A stretch of DNA of 64,000 nucleotides from Diploptera punctata (Eukaryota > Arthropoda > Insecta > Blattodea > Blaberidae). Both the position numbers and the translations under genes were made by a program. The stretch is taken from contig JASPKZ010001602.1 in the NCBI GenBank assembly GCA_030220185.1, positions 256,001 through 320,000 of the forward strand. Reading direction: 5' to 3'. Position 1 is the stretch's first letter; every line of letters starts with the position of its first letter. Below the pieces are notes generated by a model. The model saw only the letters and a program-made list of their open reading frames with translations. It had not been told where the DNA came from and did not search any database. Positions 1-11,000 of the stretch are shown piece by piece.

Positions 1-185
1 CTGTATTTTAATAATAGTGTAAAATGAAAGAGTCTAATTTTGGTTATGCAAAGAACTTGCTGCAAACTTATTTTTTTACTCTTAGGCTCTAATCCAACTT
101 TCTTGGAAAAAATATGCATTGCTTTTAAAGGGACAAATAAATCAAAGTGTTTGAATTAACAACTGCAAATCAGAAAATCTCGAAG

Positions 186-441
186 AGTTAAGTCTCGTAG
201 ACTGCGATGGACAGGACATTTGCACTAATAGGGAGCGGCATGCAAGCTTCTTGTATGATAACCAGAGGGAAAACGCCTAGTTAATAGGCCCAGAATTAGG
301 TGTAGAATAACATTAACCATGATTTGAGGGAACTAGATTATATAAGGGATGCTTCAAAAACATTAGCTCAGGATAGGGATGTGTGCAGAGCTGATATCCG
401 CGCGGCCATGAACCTACGGGTTCGATAGTGCCAGCAAGTTA
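186..441 (+). pseudogene. RTE-like LINE, decayed 3' end fragment
   Basis: The sequence matches, with many substitutions and small deletions, the last 250 bases of the intact LINE at 8064-11331. Shared landmarks are the block that reads RLRW-GH, the block around the PEGKR motif, and the closing 'cctacgggttcgatagtgcc'. No frame is open. It is a 5'-truncated, old copy in the same orientation as the intact element. Confidence 0.85.
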
Positions 442-734
442 ATCAGAACAGAAAATCGCGAGTTATCTCTAGTAGTTATAAGTTATGGGCTAGTTATTAA
501 TGGATGAAAGGTACGATACTTTATGTAGGCTTACATAGTGCTTTAGAAAAAGCTAATATTTAAAACACAGTGAACTACCTCATTTATGCTGAAGAGTTTG
601 TCAACAAACTTTGAAAGTCATTATTAATTATACCTTCCGCAGGCATTTTGAAGCTAAAACTATCTTAATGAGTACGCTGACATCATTAAATGCCCGTCTT
701 CCCTTTAACCGGCAGATAAATTGAATACCAGTAG

Positions 735-898
735 AAAGATTTCCAAAAGTATGACTAAATTATAAACCGCATGGAAGGAGAAATGTTAGACGCCCACACA
801 GAAAATGGTCTGAACAATTTTAACAATTCTAGCTTTCATGAAACCGGAACGAGCCAACAGACTTAATCCCTGAATGATGATGATGATGATGATGATAA
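735..898 (+). pseudogene. LINE 3' tail (FADDQ-type LINE family) ending in (GAT)n
   Basis: The end of this stretch carries a broken version of the same C-terminal motif as the LINE at 39879-41875 (repeated R-R-P-x-K-W-like block, then 'caacagacttaatccctgaa') and stops in a run of GAT/TGA triplets. It is a short 5'-truncated copy. A small triplet-repeat tail is typical of this family in the window (see 41865-41875 and 44400-44415). Confidence 0.6.
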
Positions 899-901
899 AT
901 T

Positions 902-1234
902 ATGAAAAAGCTGCACAGAGTGGATGTGTCTAGTTACAATAATTCTATTGCTGCAAGCATGTGTGCACGAAGCCCAGTTCTCACGTTCAGTGTATTACGT
1001 TGTACCATCTCTCTTTTTGAAAATGAAATGAATCAAATCCACAAATATCCACACCAGCTCCCATCGATCACGATTGACATCTCAATTCCTAGTATTCACA
1101 CTACCTAGGATATATCCTTAATCAAGGCAATCAATTACCGTGATTTCAGTAACATATCAGTGTGAGTCAAATATAGAGTGAACAAAAACTCTGGAACAAG
1201 AGGAATTTTCATATAGAAACATTCCATTTTATAT
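902..1234. other. no gene seen
   Basis: AT-rich sequence between a LINE tail and a SINE. The short + frame from 902 has no recognisable domain or splice context and I do not call it a gene. Confidence 0.5.
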
Positions 1235-1930
1235 AAATTTAGGTTGGCTAGTAGTTATATTCAGGGGGCACGCCGTAGCCCAGTGGTTAAGCCACTGAGC
1301 TACAAGCCGGAGGGTCGAGGGTTCAAGTCCCGTTGGGGTCAGGATTTTTAAACTGACCCAAACCCTCTGGCGGCACTATGGCCCTGGGGTCGACTCAGCC
1401 TCTAACGGAAATGAGTACCAGACGCTTGTTCTGGGGGTAAAGGCGGCCGTCACGCAGGGCTGACAACCCGGCTGACATAAAGGGCCGATTGTCTAGAAAA
1501 AGTGGGAGCCCTACCTCCTACTACCCCAAGGGCCTCCGGGCCTGCTGTGGGATCACTTTACTTAGTAGTTATATTCATTGCCTCTAGTTCTGAGGGACGT
1601 GGGTTCAAACCCGGCCGGGGTCGATGGATTTTCAGGATTGAAAAATCCAAGGGACAAGTCCTCTGGGAGGACATCAAACCGCGGGTCCCAAGTCTGAAGA
1701 TTTTCAGGCTCGTAAAAGAAGGACAAGCCTGAATAAAAAGGCCTGTGTGCAAAATTTATCGAATGTACCATTCTCCGCTACTTTGGTTTCTTAGATCTCA
1801 CTATGAGGCGGAACGCTGACCTCGGGCCATTCAATGACACCTATCCAAAAACAAGTGTAACTAAATTAGTGTGGTTGAATTTCTCCCCTGAAGGGGCAGA
1901 GTCTCGTTGAGACACACAAGGGCTTACTAC
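1235..1930 (+). mobile_element. SINE family B (tRNA-derived head), split by SINE A
   Basis: The head carries an RNA polymerase III B-box-like motif ('gggttcaaacccg' at about 1602) followed by a body ('gatggattttcagg', 'gattttcaggctcgtaaaa', 'aggcggaacgctgacc') that recurs in reverse at 42059-42458 and in pieces at 23470-23690 and 55615-55745. The left part (to 1263) and right part (from 1563) are separated by another SINE. The 42059-42458 copy has a clean 15-bp TSD and fixes the family's length at about 400 bp. Confidence 0.75.
1264..1562 (+). mobile_element. SINE family A, full length, with 15-bp TSD
   Basis: A tRNA-like head (A-box-like 'tagcccagtggttaag', B-box-like 'gggttcaagtccc') is followed by a conserved body that ends 'gggatcactttact'. 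The flanks are the direct repeat 'tagtagttatattca' at 1249-1263 and 1563-1577, a perfect 15-bp TSD. Further copies lie reversed at 44540-44822 and 58169-58468. It sits inside a SINE B copy, so it is the younger of the two. Confidence 0.85.
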
Positions 1931-2275
1931 TACTGTACTGTACAATTTTTACGGAAATTGAAAGAAGAGGATGGGTTCTGTTCTTTAAATTTCGAAAGCG
2001 TAAATTAGTAAATTCTGCTTAACTTTACTATTTAATACCGAATCCTTTTATGATAAAAGTCAGGCAACAAAATTCTGCATTTTTTCTAGTAATACATATA
2101 ATTATGTTTGAATGTACTGTTTATACCAATATTATCATATGTATTTGTAGTGTTGCCTGATATAACAAATGTATGTTCAATTGTAGTATTGCCTGATTAT
2201 ACCAAACTTTTTAACCAATGCCATCAGGTTGTCTCACGGCATTTCTGGCATTATCTCCTGGTATTGACGGAATTG
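1931..2275. other. no gene seen; short internal repetition
   Basis: AT-rich. A block around 'gtagtgttgcctgat' occurs twice (about 2147 and 2181) with related text near 2070. No coding signal. Confidence 0.4.
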
Positions 2276-2745
2276 TAACTAACTTCTAAGGTTGGGGTGC
2301 CTGAAAGGCGAAGTTACGTTACCCCGATGGTATGATGTGTAATAAAATATAAAAGGCACCAGGCGAGTCTGCCATTTGGGGAGTGCATGACCTTATAGTT
2401 GGCGGTGGGGTGTGAGCACCTCGATGATTCTGAGAGCTGTGCCGTCGGTACGTAGCTACTGGTAGGATCTCCCAAGCCGAATAGGTCAAAGGAGAGACGT
2501 CAGACTAAGAAGCACTCCAGAAAAGGATGTCAAATGACTTCGTAGGCGGATTAAGAGCTTGCTCTCAACGGCGAAGAGGGCAGATGTGACTACCTCAAAG
2601 TTAGGGAGCTCCTGCTTTGTAGGTTGGGAATTGGTTTTCTAAAGGCGACGGGAATAAAACTCAGAAAGATTACCTGGTCCCCCAGGTTGGGGGTTTATAC
2701 GTGAGGCTGACAACCTCACTCTAGTAAAAAAATGTACCGTTGAGA
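2276..2745 (+). mobile_element. Probable LINE 5' untranslated region, isolated
   Basis: A G-rich, stop-rich block contains 'gattctgagagctgtgcc', clearly related to 'gatcctgagagctatgcc' in the 5' end of the intact LINE (8118-8140), and later 'ccccaggttggggg', a phrase also seen (reversed) upstream of the LINE endonuclease at 55230-55250. I infer a 5' end of a related LINE, cut off before any coding domain. Confidence 0.4.
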
Positions 2746-2804
2746 AACTGAATTACAGGTAATATATAAGGACGCAAATATTGTCAGTGATATAAAAATC
2801 TGGT

Positions 2805-3509
2805 CACACGTAGAAATACATTGTATAATGAAAATGGACAGCTAATGACAAATGAGGGAAATTTTGAGGAAGTGGCTGAATTCAAATACCTAGGAACAAT
2901 AATCACAAATAGGAATGAGATGCACAAAGAAATTAAACATAGGCTCAATTCTGGAAATGCGTGCTATTATGCATTGCAGAGACTCTTGACGTCCCAACTC
3001 CTTTCAAAAAAACGTTAAACAGAAAATATATATAACTATTATTCTACCAGTTATATTATATGGGTGCGAAACATGGACTCTTACTTTAAGGGAGAAAAGG
3101 AGATTACAAGTATTCGAGAATAAAGTACTTAGGAACTTCTTTGGACCAAAGAGAGATGAACAGACAGGTAAATGGAGAAGACTACATAACAAAGAACTAC
3201 ATAGTCTTTATAGGAAGCCAGATATAATAAGAACCGTTAAGTCTCGTAGACTGCGATGGGCAGGACATGTTGCACGTATGGGGAATGAAAGACGTGCATG
3301 GAAGCTTCTTGTAGGAAAGCCAGAGGGAAAACGCCCAGTTGGTAGACCAAGAATGAGGTGGGAGAATAACATTAACTATGATTTGAGGGAAATAGATTAT
3401 ACAGGGAATGATCGGAAAGTATTAGCTCAGGATAGGGATATGTTGGAGAGCTTATGTCTGCGCGGCCATGAACCTACGGGTTCGATAGTGCCAGTGAGTA
3501 AGTAAGATA
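2805..3509 (+). pseudogene. RTE-like LINE, 3' quarter (5'-truncated)
   Basis: Very similar to positions 10620-11320 of the intact element. It encodes the region after the RT active site (KYLGTII..., then the RLRWAGHV and RPRMRWENN blocks) but is broken by a one-base insertion in the A run near 3007 and by further substitutions. It ends in the family's 'tcgatagtgccagtgagtaag' terminus. The high identity suggests a recent 5'-truncated insertion. Confidence 0.9.
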
Positions 3510-3519
3510 TAAAAATCAG

Positions 3520-4262
3520 ACGGATGGATTGGCTGGACCACATCATCATGATGGACAGTTAAAGTTACATTAAATGTAGCAATGTATATTTCATGTAAAA
3601 CCAACATTTTATACGATAATAACAATAATAATAATAGTAATGACTATTTAACTCATGCCCCAAATGGGAGTCAATGACCAATCACGTTTCAATGATTCCT
3701 GTTTTACAACCAATCAGAGTCGTGTTTCACGAAATATTTATCAGTGTTAGGATTATCATATATTAAACAAAGCTCCTCCTTTTTAATATTCTGAACAGGT
3801 CTGACCGTTATTTTGCAGTGACTGAGCCTATAACAAATACGGCTACCAGATTGTATATAATAGTGCTTACATGTCAACATTTGTAGCAATTGATTATACC
3901 ACCAAAAAAAGAAACCACTGTTTGCACTTTCTTAAATGTATTTTTTCCCAGGTAATAATCGAGAAAAATATAATTGTCATATTTACATCATACGACATCA
4001 AAAATGAATTAATATACAGATTGATGTGTTTCATTTTTCTCCACTAGAGAGCATTCTTACAATATTGCGTTCCTTTGGCAATAAATAGTATGATCTGGTT
4101 GCAGTGATAAACAAAAGAAGCAGTAGAAGCGTACCTATCGTTTCTCATTTGTTTTCAAACATCGCCGTTTACATTAAATATATAAATATTTTAAAATAAC
4201 TATAGTTAAATAATGATTTGTGAGTAAACAGCTTAATTTTATTCGTTAAATAGTCCTAACAA
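3520..4262. repeat. AT-rich spacer with (AAT)n-like microsatellite
   Basis: Contains a short imperfect AAT run near 3618-3640. I see no coding frame of interest. The small minus frame at 3704-3889 has no recognisable domain. Confidence 0.4.
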
Positions 4263-4383
4263 ATGCCACTCTTGATTTCCAAATTCTCTAGATAAATTCA
4301 CTCCTCACTTCGTGAGTCGTGAATTTATCGATAATTTGGAAATCACTCGTGGCATTACTTATGATAATATAATAATAATGATA

Positions 4384-4424
<41 letters not shown>

Positions 4425-4427
4425 TAA
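4263..4427. repeat. Imperfect hairpin (about 90 bp) followed by (AAT)n tract
   Basis: Bases 4263-4355 form an inverted repeat: 'ccactcttgatttccaaatt' on the left pairs with 'aatttggaaatcactcgtgg' on the right, and 'gataaattcac' pairs with 'gtgaatttatc', closing on 'cctcacttcgtgag'. It is probably a tiny foldback or MITE remnant. It is followed by an AAT microsatellite from about 4365 to 4427. Confidence 0.7.
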
Positions 4428-4464
4428 ACATGATAAATTATACGAGAAACACCAAGTTGCAATT

Positions 4465-4715
4465 TTTCTGGGTGAGGTTTTTATCGGGGTTTTTCCTCAC
4501 CTGTATGACAAATCTCAGGAAAACTTTAAGACCCAAACTGTCCCCGAAAGCATATGGCCATCATCATCATCCTTATCATCATCATCCTTCACCGGTGTGG
4601 AAAGCAACCACATCTACAATTCCCTAGTAAAGCTGCAAGCATAGCATAAAAGTGCTATGATTGAAGTGAAGGACCTGCCCTCGGACAGAATTACCAAGAA
4701 TATTAATATTTTCAC
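4465..4715 (+). mobile_element. SINE family C, 5'-truncated
   Basis: Shares the body of the full-length copies at 14400-14726 and 19161-19486: 'gggtgaggtttttatcgggg', 'acaaatctcaggaaa', a CATCATC run, 'tcaccggtgtgg', and the tail 'gacctgccctcggacagaatta'. The tRNA-like head is missing. Confidence 0.8.
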
Positions 4716-4954
4716 TCGTTCCTTATTATTACCCTCAAATGCCAATTGATTTCATTTCTTAGTGGATTCTTTCATATTAAATTGTCTAATAATTTGTTTA
4801 CATCGTTAGTTTGAAACATTGTTATCGTTATAATTCTTATTGTATTAATCTGTTATATAATGAATGTTTTGTTTGTATCATTCTTCTCTGCATTAATTCT
4901 TTGTGTGTCAGAGTGATTTCTATATTTTGAAATGCTCTCCTATATTTGTTTTGT

Positions 4955-5262
4955 TACATATTATTTGCTCTATCTATCTATCTTGGGGCTTTTACTATCT
5001 TGGGCATCTTCAATGCTTAGCCCTCTTGCTTGCATTACTGTCTCCAAGTTTTCCTTCCATGTTAACTTTGGTCTCCCTCTTTTCTTCCTTCTGGTCGGTT
5101 GCCATTGAGTTAGTTGCTTCGGCCATCGCTCATCTTCCATTCTTAAAATATGTCCTAAACACTTTAATTCCTTCTCCTCGATTATTTCAATTTCTTCAGC
5201 TTCCATTATGTTTCTAATTTCCTTATTTGTGACATGTTGTAATTTTGACTTTCTGGCACTTC
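4955..5262 (-). pseudogene. LINE C-terminal fragment (another RT family)
   Basis: The minus strand from about 5206 down to 4970 is open for 78 codons and reads a basic C-terminal LINE tail: LGHILRMEDERWPKQL then RGRPKLTWKENLE. The G-H-x-x-RM and R-G-R-P-x-x-x-W signatures also close the RTE-like and FADDQ-type LINEs here, but the sequence is distinct, so a third related family is likely. No RT core is left. Confidence 0.65.
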
Positions 5263-5558
5263 TACGTAGATAATAAATTGATTAGCTAGAGCTATTATTT
5301 CCTAATGTATTTAATTACCTTCTTCAGTCTGGTATTAATTTATTCTACATTGTTTCGTCCATTTTATTTCCCCTGGTGTTATTTCTTAGTGTTTAAAGTG
5401 CCAGAATTGATTTTATGCCTTGAAACTGGGTCCTAAATGTATATATTTCGTTTGCCCTCTCTCTTTAACAAAAACATTGTAATGTATATATTTTATATGT
5501 ATTATTTCTGTAACTGAACTGCACCCGAGCACGAGAACTTGGTCATTCAAGATGTCAA

Positions 5559-6266
5559 TACTAACTCGCTGGCACTATCGAACCCGTAGGTTCATGGCTG
5601 GGCGGATATAAGCTCTCCATACATCCTATCCTAAGCTAATGTTTTCCAATCATTCCCTGTGCAAATCTACTTCCCTCAAATCATAGTTAATGTTATTCTC
5701 CCACCTCATTCTTGGGCTACCAACTAGGAGTTTTCCCTCTGGTTTCCCTACAATTAGCTTAAATGCACGTCTTTCATTCCCCATTCGTGTCACATGTCCT
5801 GCCCATCGCAGTCTACGAGACTTAACTGTCCTTATTATATCTGAATTCATACAAAGACCATGTAGTTCACGGTTATGTAGTCTTCTCTATTCACCTGTTT
5901 GTTCATCTTTCTTTGGTCGAAAAAATGTCCTATGAACTTTATTCTCATACACTCGTAACCTCCTTCCCTTCCTTAAAATAAGAGTCCACGTTTCGCATCC
6001 ATATAATATAACTGGTAGAATAATAGTTTCATAAATTTTGAGTTTAACGTTATTTGAAAGAAGTTGAGACGTCAATAGTCCCTGTAGTCCCTGTAATCCA
6101 TAATAGAACACATTTTCAGAATTGAGCCTATGTTTAATTTCTTTGTGCATCTCATTCCTATTTGTGATTATTGTTCCTAGATATTTGAATTCAGCCACTT
6201 CTTCAAAATTTCCTTCATTTGTCATTAGCTGTCCATTTCCATTATATAATGTATTTCAGGTGACCA
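5559..6266 (-). pseudogene. RTE-like LINE, 3' quarter, reverse orientation
   Basis: Reverse-strand copy of the intact element's last 700 bases. It starts (in element sense) near GRNS-LYNGNG and runs through EFKYLGTIITNRNEMHKEI and the RLRWAGHVTRM block to the 'cgatagtgccagcgagtta' terminus at 5560-5582. The reading frame is interrupted after the KYLGTII block by small changes (for example a duplicated 'ctgtagtcc' near 6083-6100). Confidence 0.9.
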
Positions 6267-6805
6267 AAATTTATTTGTGAATAAAATGTATTCTTATTCC
6301 TATTCCAGTTATACTATGACCGTTATAAGGCACACTTTATGCAACTTGGACCTTCAGGAAGTTTCAGTACCAAGTTTCACCCACTGGATCTCTACGTCCA
6401 TTGTCACATCAATTTCACGGGTAGGAGAGTGTTTCTAGATGAATTTAAAGTCATGAAAGTCGGGTAAGTATTCACTTTTCACAACAAAATTGATTCTCTT
6501 AAATTAGTAACGAAATTTTTAAAATTATATATATCTTTTTTAAGTTTAAAATTTATCACTAAATATGTTTAACTAATAAAGAAAATTAATAAGTTGTAAA
6601 TCAAAAAAATTACCTATGCTTTTCATGTAAACAAATCACGCAATCAGTTTAATTAAAAATAAACAGTAATACTTAAACTGAATATCAGAAAGTGAATTAA
6701 GTAAGAGTGATTCAGAAATATGGCAATACATTTGATCACATTTTGTGACGAAAATATTATTATCAAAGGAAATATTATGTTATCATTGAAAGGGAATCCT
6801 TCAAA
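6267..6805. other. no gene seen
   Basis: Very AT-rich. No motif, repeat family or open frame that I can support. Confidence 0.4.
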
Positions 6806-7108
6806 TTACAACAATATAACAAAACAAAACAAATCACTGCTCACGTGCAGCTTGGTGGGTTGATTTTTGTGGGCTAGCATCAAACGCCTCCACAATTCTC
6901 TTCGTTGTTTCTGCAACCGTGCTAATGCAGGCCTTCCAGGAGGTTTGATTTTCTGCATCCTTTCCGTTTCCAGCAGTCGTTTTCTCCACTTCCCCACAGT
7001 CGACGACTGCAATGCTACGTTAAACTCACGTCTTGCGGCTTCACGATCATTAGCATACGTTATTGCCCATGCAGCAATTGTAATTTGCTGTTGCATATTC
7101 AACGCCAT
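6806..7108 (-). pseudogene. Short ORF with possible helix-turn-helix, perhaps a transposase fragment
   Basis: A 100-codon minus frame. Its first 70 residues look like a DNA-binding helix-turn-helix: AAWAITYANDREAARREFNV, then STVGKWRKRLLE, then KIKPPGRPALARL. The layout (HTH followed by a G-R-P linker) resembles the N-terminus of cut-and-paste transposases. The family is not recognised and no catalytic domain follows; the last residues are AT-derived. Confidence 0.35.
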
Positions 7109-7249
7109 TTTGACTAATGGCGTAAGTTCTACACTGTTTTGTTTTATTCCATTGTTGTAATTTGAATAATTACCTTTCCAACGGTAATGTCATATTTCCT
7201 GTTATGATAATATTTTCATCACACAACGCGATCAAACGTATAGCCATAT

Positions 7250-7760
7250 TTATGATTCACCCCGTACAAAAGCAATATCCTTCCGTGAATAAAAATAAAA
7301 ATACAAAAAACCGAAAAAGAGAGATTTGAAACTGGCATTACAACATGTATTGGTAAACATGCTACCCACTGAGCTATTATTTTTAACGACGTTTGCACTA
7401 GCAGGCATCTTATACATACGACTGCATGCCAGAGCACGAAATATAGACTGTCAGTGTCGCACTGGCTCTTGCCTAAAGGCGAGATTTCCATAACTTCAGG
7501 GCTCAAATTTTGAAAATGCTACTATATTTGCAATTGAAACTAGGGTTATCCTACTATTGGAGCAAAACAGAAGTATTTCCAAGACAAACCATATTCATAG
7601 TTGGCTTCATTGTTGATTAAGGAGTACGAACGATCAGTTTAAAAAAAGGCATGTAACTTCAAAATTTGGCTTCACACACCCGTAGTCCGTCATATCAAAT
7701 TGTTCGTCTAACTCTCCTCTACAATACCTGAAAGTTTGTCGGAGTTATTAGTTAACACCC
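7250..7760 (-). mobile_element. tRNA-headed repeat (SINE-like), reverse orientation, tentative
   Basis: The reverse strand at about 7323-7375 reads like a tRNA half (A-box-like 'gctcagtgggtagcatg', B-box-like 'ccagtttcaaatc'). The right side ends in 'agttaacaccctgtgtat' beside an AT run. No second copy in the window, so extents are uncertain. Confidence 0.4.
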
Positions 7761-7795
7761 TGTGTATATATATATATATATATATATTATATGAA

Positions 7796-8063
7796 AAGAA
7801 AAAAGAATGCTTGAGTCGGGATTTGAACTCGAGTCTCTAAAGTCTGTACCTTTAGCGCTCTAACCAACTGAGCTACCCAAGAATTCCAATACAAACATAC
7901 AATTTTCTTATACATGTAGTATTCTCAATTCACACAAGAGGTAGCGGAAAGATCTTCCAACTGCCATCTAGCGGCTAACATAACAGTTAAGCAAATTATT
8001 AAAGAGAATATTTACTTTATAGCAGTAACGCTTGTATATATAGATATTATAAACATATTTTTG
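7796..8063 (-). repeat. Minus-strand unit of a ~300-bp tandem array bearing tRNA-like sequence (left of LINE insertion)
   Basis: This unit continues after the LINE at 11348. Reverse-complemented it matches 11540-11835 almost base for base. The LINE TSD shows that 8063 and 11348 were once adjacent, so the array period is about 300 bp on this side as well. Confidence 0.85.
7808..7881 (-). other. tRNA-like sequence (repeat-borne)
   Basis: Folds as a near-tRNA: acceptor 'cttgggt' against 'actcaag' (one mismatch), D-stem GCTC/GAGC, anticodon stem TAAAG/CTTTA with loop GTACAGA (ACA at the anticodon position, T at 33), T-arm TCGAG-TTCAAAT-CCCGA with one mismatch. It occurs three times inside a tandem repeat, with identical flanks and changed D-loop bases, so a repeat-borne tRNA relic is likelier than a working gene. 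Confidence 0.55.
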
Positions 8064-11000
8064 CCCTCCATGGTATCTTTACCTTGTCGTGGTGGAGTGG
8101 CTTGCGTGCTTAAATGATCCTGAGAGCTATGCCGGCGGTAGCATTGCTGCCGATAGGGTTACCCATGCCGGACTGGTCGAAGGTGATAAGCCAGACGAAA
8201 AAAGTACCTTGGGCGAAAGAGTGACGATCTTTCACCGTAAAAATACAACCGTCAAGAAATGCGGACATGGGTTCATCTGGGGTAAAATTTTCCGGAGGTC
8301 AAATAGTCCCCCATTCGGTTCTCCGGGCGGGGACTACTTCAGGGAACCCATGCCAAAGGCTCAAACACAGGGACATGTTCCTAGGAACATGGAATGTTAG
8401 GACTTTATACAATAGCGGGGCACTAGAGATATTAACGCGGGAACTAGATAAATCGCCCTTGGATATAGTCGCTTTACAGGAAGTTAGGTGGCCAGGAGAA
8501 GGTAGTCAGGAATCAGGAAGCTTTGCATTATACTATGGGGGTGCAGAAAGACCTGCATTTGGAACGGGTTTTTTAGTCAGAAGGAGGATCCTATCCGCTA
8601 TCCGAGATATTAAGTTTGTTAATGATAGGATATCATACATAATTCTAAAGGGTAAACGACATGATTTTATAATTGTAAATGTACATGCCCCCACAGAAGA
8701 TAAAGATGACAAGATCAAGGATGAGTTCTATGAAGAATTAGAATGCTTATTTGATAGCCTTTCACGATATCATATGCAAATTGTCTTAGGAGATTTTAAT
8801 GCAAAAGTGGGGCGGGAAGATATATTCAAACCAACAATAGGCAAATTCAGTCTTCATGAAGATAGTAACGACAACGGGGTTAGATTAGTCACATTTGCCA
8901 CATCAAAGAATCTCATTGTTAAGAGCACAACATTTCAGCATAAGGATATTCATAAATACACCTGGACGTCCCCAGATGGAGAAACTCGGAACCAGATAGA
9001 TCATGTATTAGTGGATAAACGCTGGCACAGTAGCATCATTGATGTTAGATCAGTTAGAGGGACAGACTGCAATTCGGATCATCATCTGGTCAGAGTGAAA
9101 ATCAGACAACGGCTATCGCTTATGAGAGGAACAAACGCTAAAGATGATTCTGTAAAATATGAATTAAAAAACTTGAAAAATGATGAAATGCGGCAAGAAT
9201 ACCAAATCAAAATTGCTAATAGATTTGAAGTACTGGAATCTTCAGATGACAATGTGGCAAACGAAGAAGAACCTGATATAAATAAAGAATGGGAGGCTAT
9301 AAGAGATACTATTAAATTGTCAGCATCAGAAAGCATTGGTTGTTTAAAAAAGAGGCAAAACAAGAAATGGTTTGATGAGGAATGTGCCGACATTGTAAAG
9401 AAAAGAAAGCTAGCAAAAATGAAATGGTTACACGAGCCAAATGAGGTAAATTTAGAGCAATTGGGTAGTATTAGACGGGAAACCACCAAGTTACTAAAGA
9501 GTAAAAAGAGGGAATATTTGAGAGAGAAGATTAATGATCTTGAAATGAATGCAAAAAATAGGAACATTAGAGAATTATATCAGGGAATTAGTATAGAGAA
9601 GAAAGGGTTTCAGGCTAGAACAAACATAATTCGGAATGAAAATGGGGATATGATTGCAGATTCCAGGAGTATATTAAATAGATGGAAAAGTTACTTTAAT
9701 CAGCTATTAAATGTACATACAGAACAGGACATTGAGGAGGATAAGTTACAGACAGCAGAAATGCTAGTCGCAGAGCCAAGTGCATTAGAGGTTGAAATGG
9801 CGATTGAAAAATTGAAGATGTATAAAGCATCAGGTTCAGATGAGATCCCAGCAGAACTGATAAAATCAGGGGGAGAAAAATTGATGGACAAGATACGCTG
9901 GTTGCTTAGTATGATTTGGGAAAAAGAAGCTCTTCCAGATGAATGGAAGGAATCAATTATCGTACCAATTTATAAGAAAGGAGATAAAACTGATTGCAAC
10001 AACTACAGGGGCATCTCATTACTTTCAACTTCATACAAAATTCTAACAAATATATTAGTAAGCAGACTTACTCCCTATATTGATGACATTCTAGGAGATC
10101 ATCAATGTGCATTTAGAAGAAACAGGTCTACAACAGATCAGATTTTTAGTATAAGACAGATTTTAGAAAAGAAATGGGAATATAATGGTACTGTACATCA
10201 ACTATATGTAGACTTCAAAAAAGCATATGATTCAATTAAGAGGGAGAAGTTATATAGTATCCTGCTGGAGTTCGGAATTCCTAAAAAGTTAGTTAGACTT
10301 ATACGAATGTGTCTAAATGGCACAAATAGTAGGGTGCGTGTAGGCAAACAGTTTTCAGATACTTTTGAAATCCAGAATGGGTTGAAGCAAGGAGATGCAC
10401 TATCTCCTCTACTATTTAATTTTGTACTAGAGCATGCCATTAAATCTTTAGAGAATGAGGAAGGCTTACAACTCAATGGTATTAATAAGCTGTTAGTTTA
10501 TGCTGATGATGTAGTACTATTGGCCGATAGCGAGGAGATACTAAAGGCCAACACGCACACACTATTGAGTAACACTAAGAAATTAGGACTGGAAGTAAAT
10601 ATCAGTAAAACTAAATATATGGTCACAGGTAGAAATTCATTATATAATGGAAATGGACAGCTAATGACAAATGAGGGAAATTTTGAGGAAGTGGCTGAAT
10701 TCAAATACCTAGGAACAATAATCACAAATAGGAATGAGATGCACAAAGAAATTAAACATAGGCTCAATTCTGGAAATGCATGCTATTATGCATTGCAGAG
10801 ACTTTTGATGTCCCAACTCCTTTCAAAAAACGTTAAGCTGAAAATATATAAAACTATTATTCTACCAGTTATATTATATGGGTGCGAAACATGGACTCTT
10901 ACTTTAAGGGAGGAAAGGAGATTACGAGTATTTGAGAATAAAGTTCTTAGGAAAATTTTTGGACCAAAGAGAGATGAACAGACAGGTGAATGGAGAAGAC

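Noticed and set aside
9082..9567. Minus-strand ORFs over the intact LINE
   Set aside because: Antisense shadows of the 1012-codon LINE ORF.
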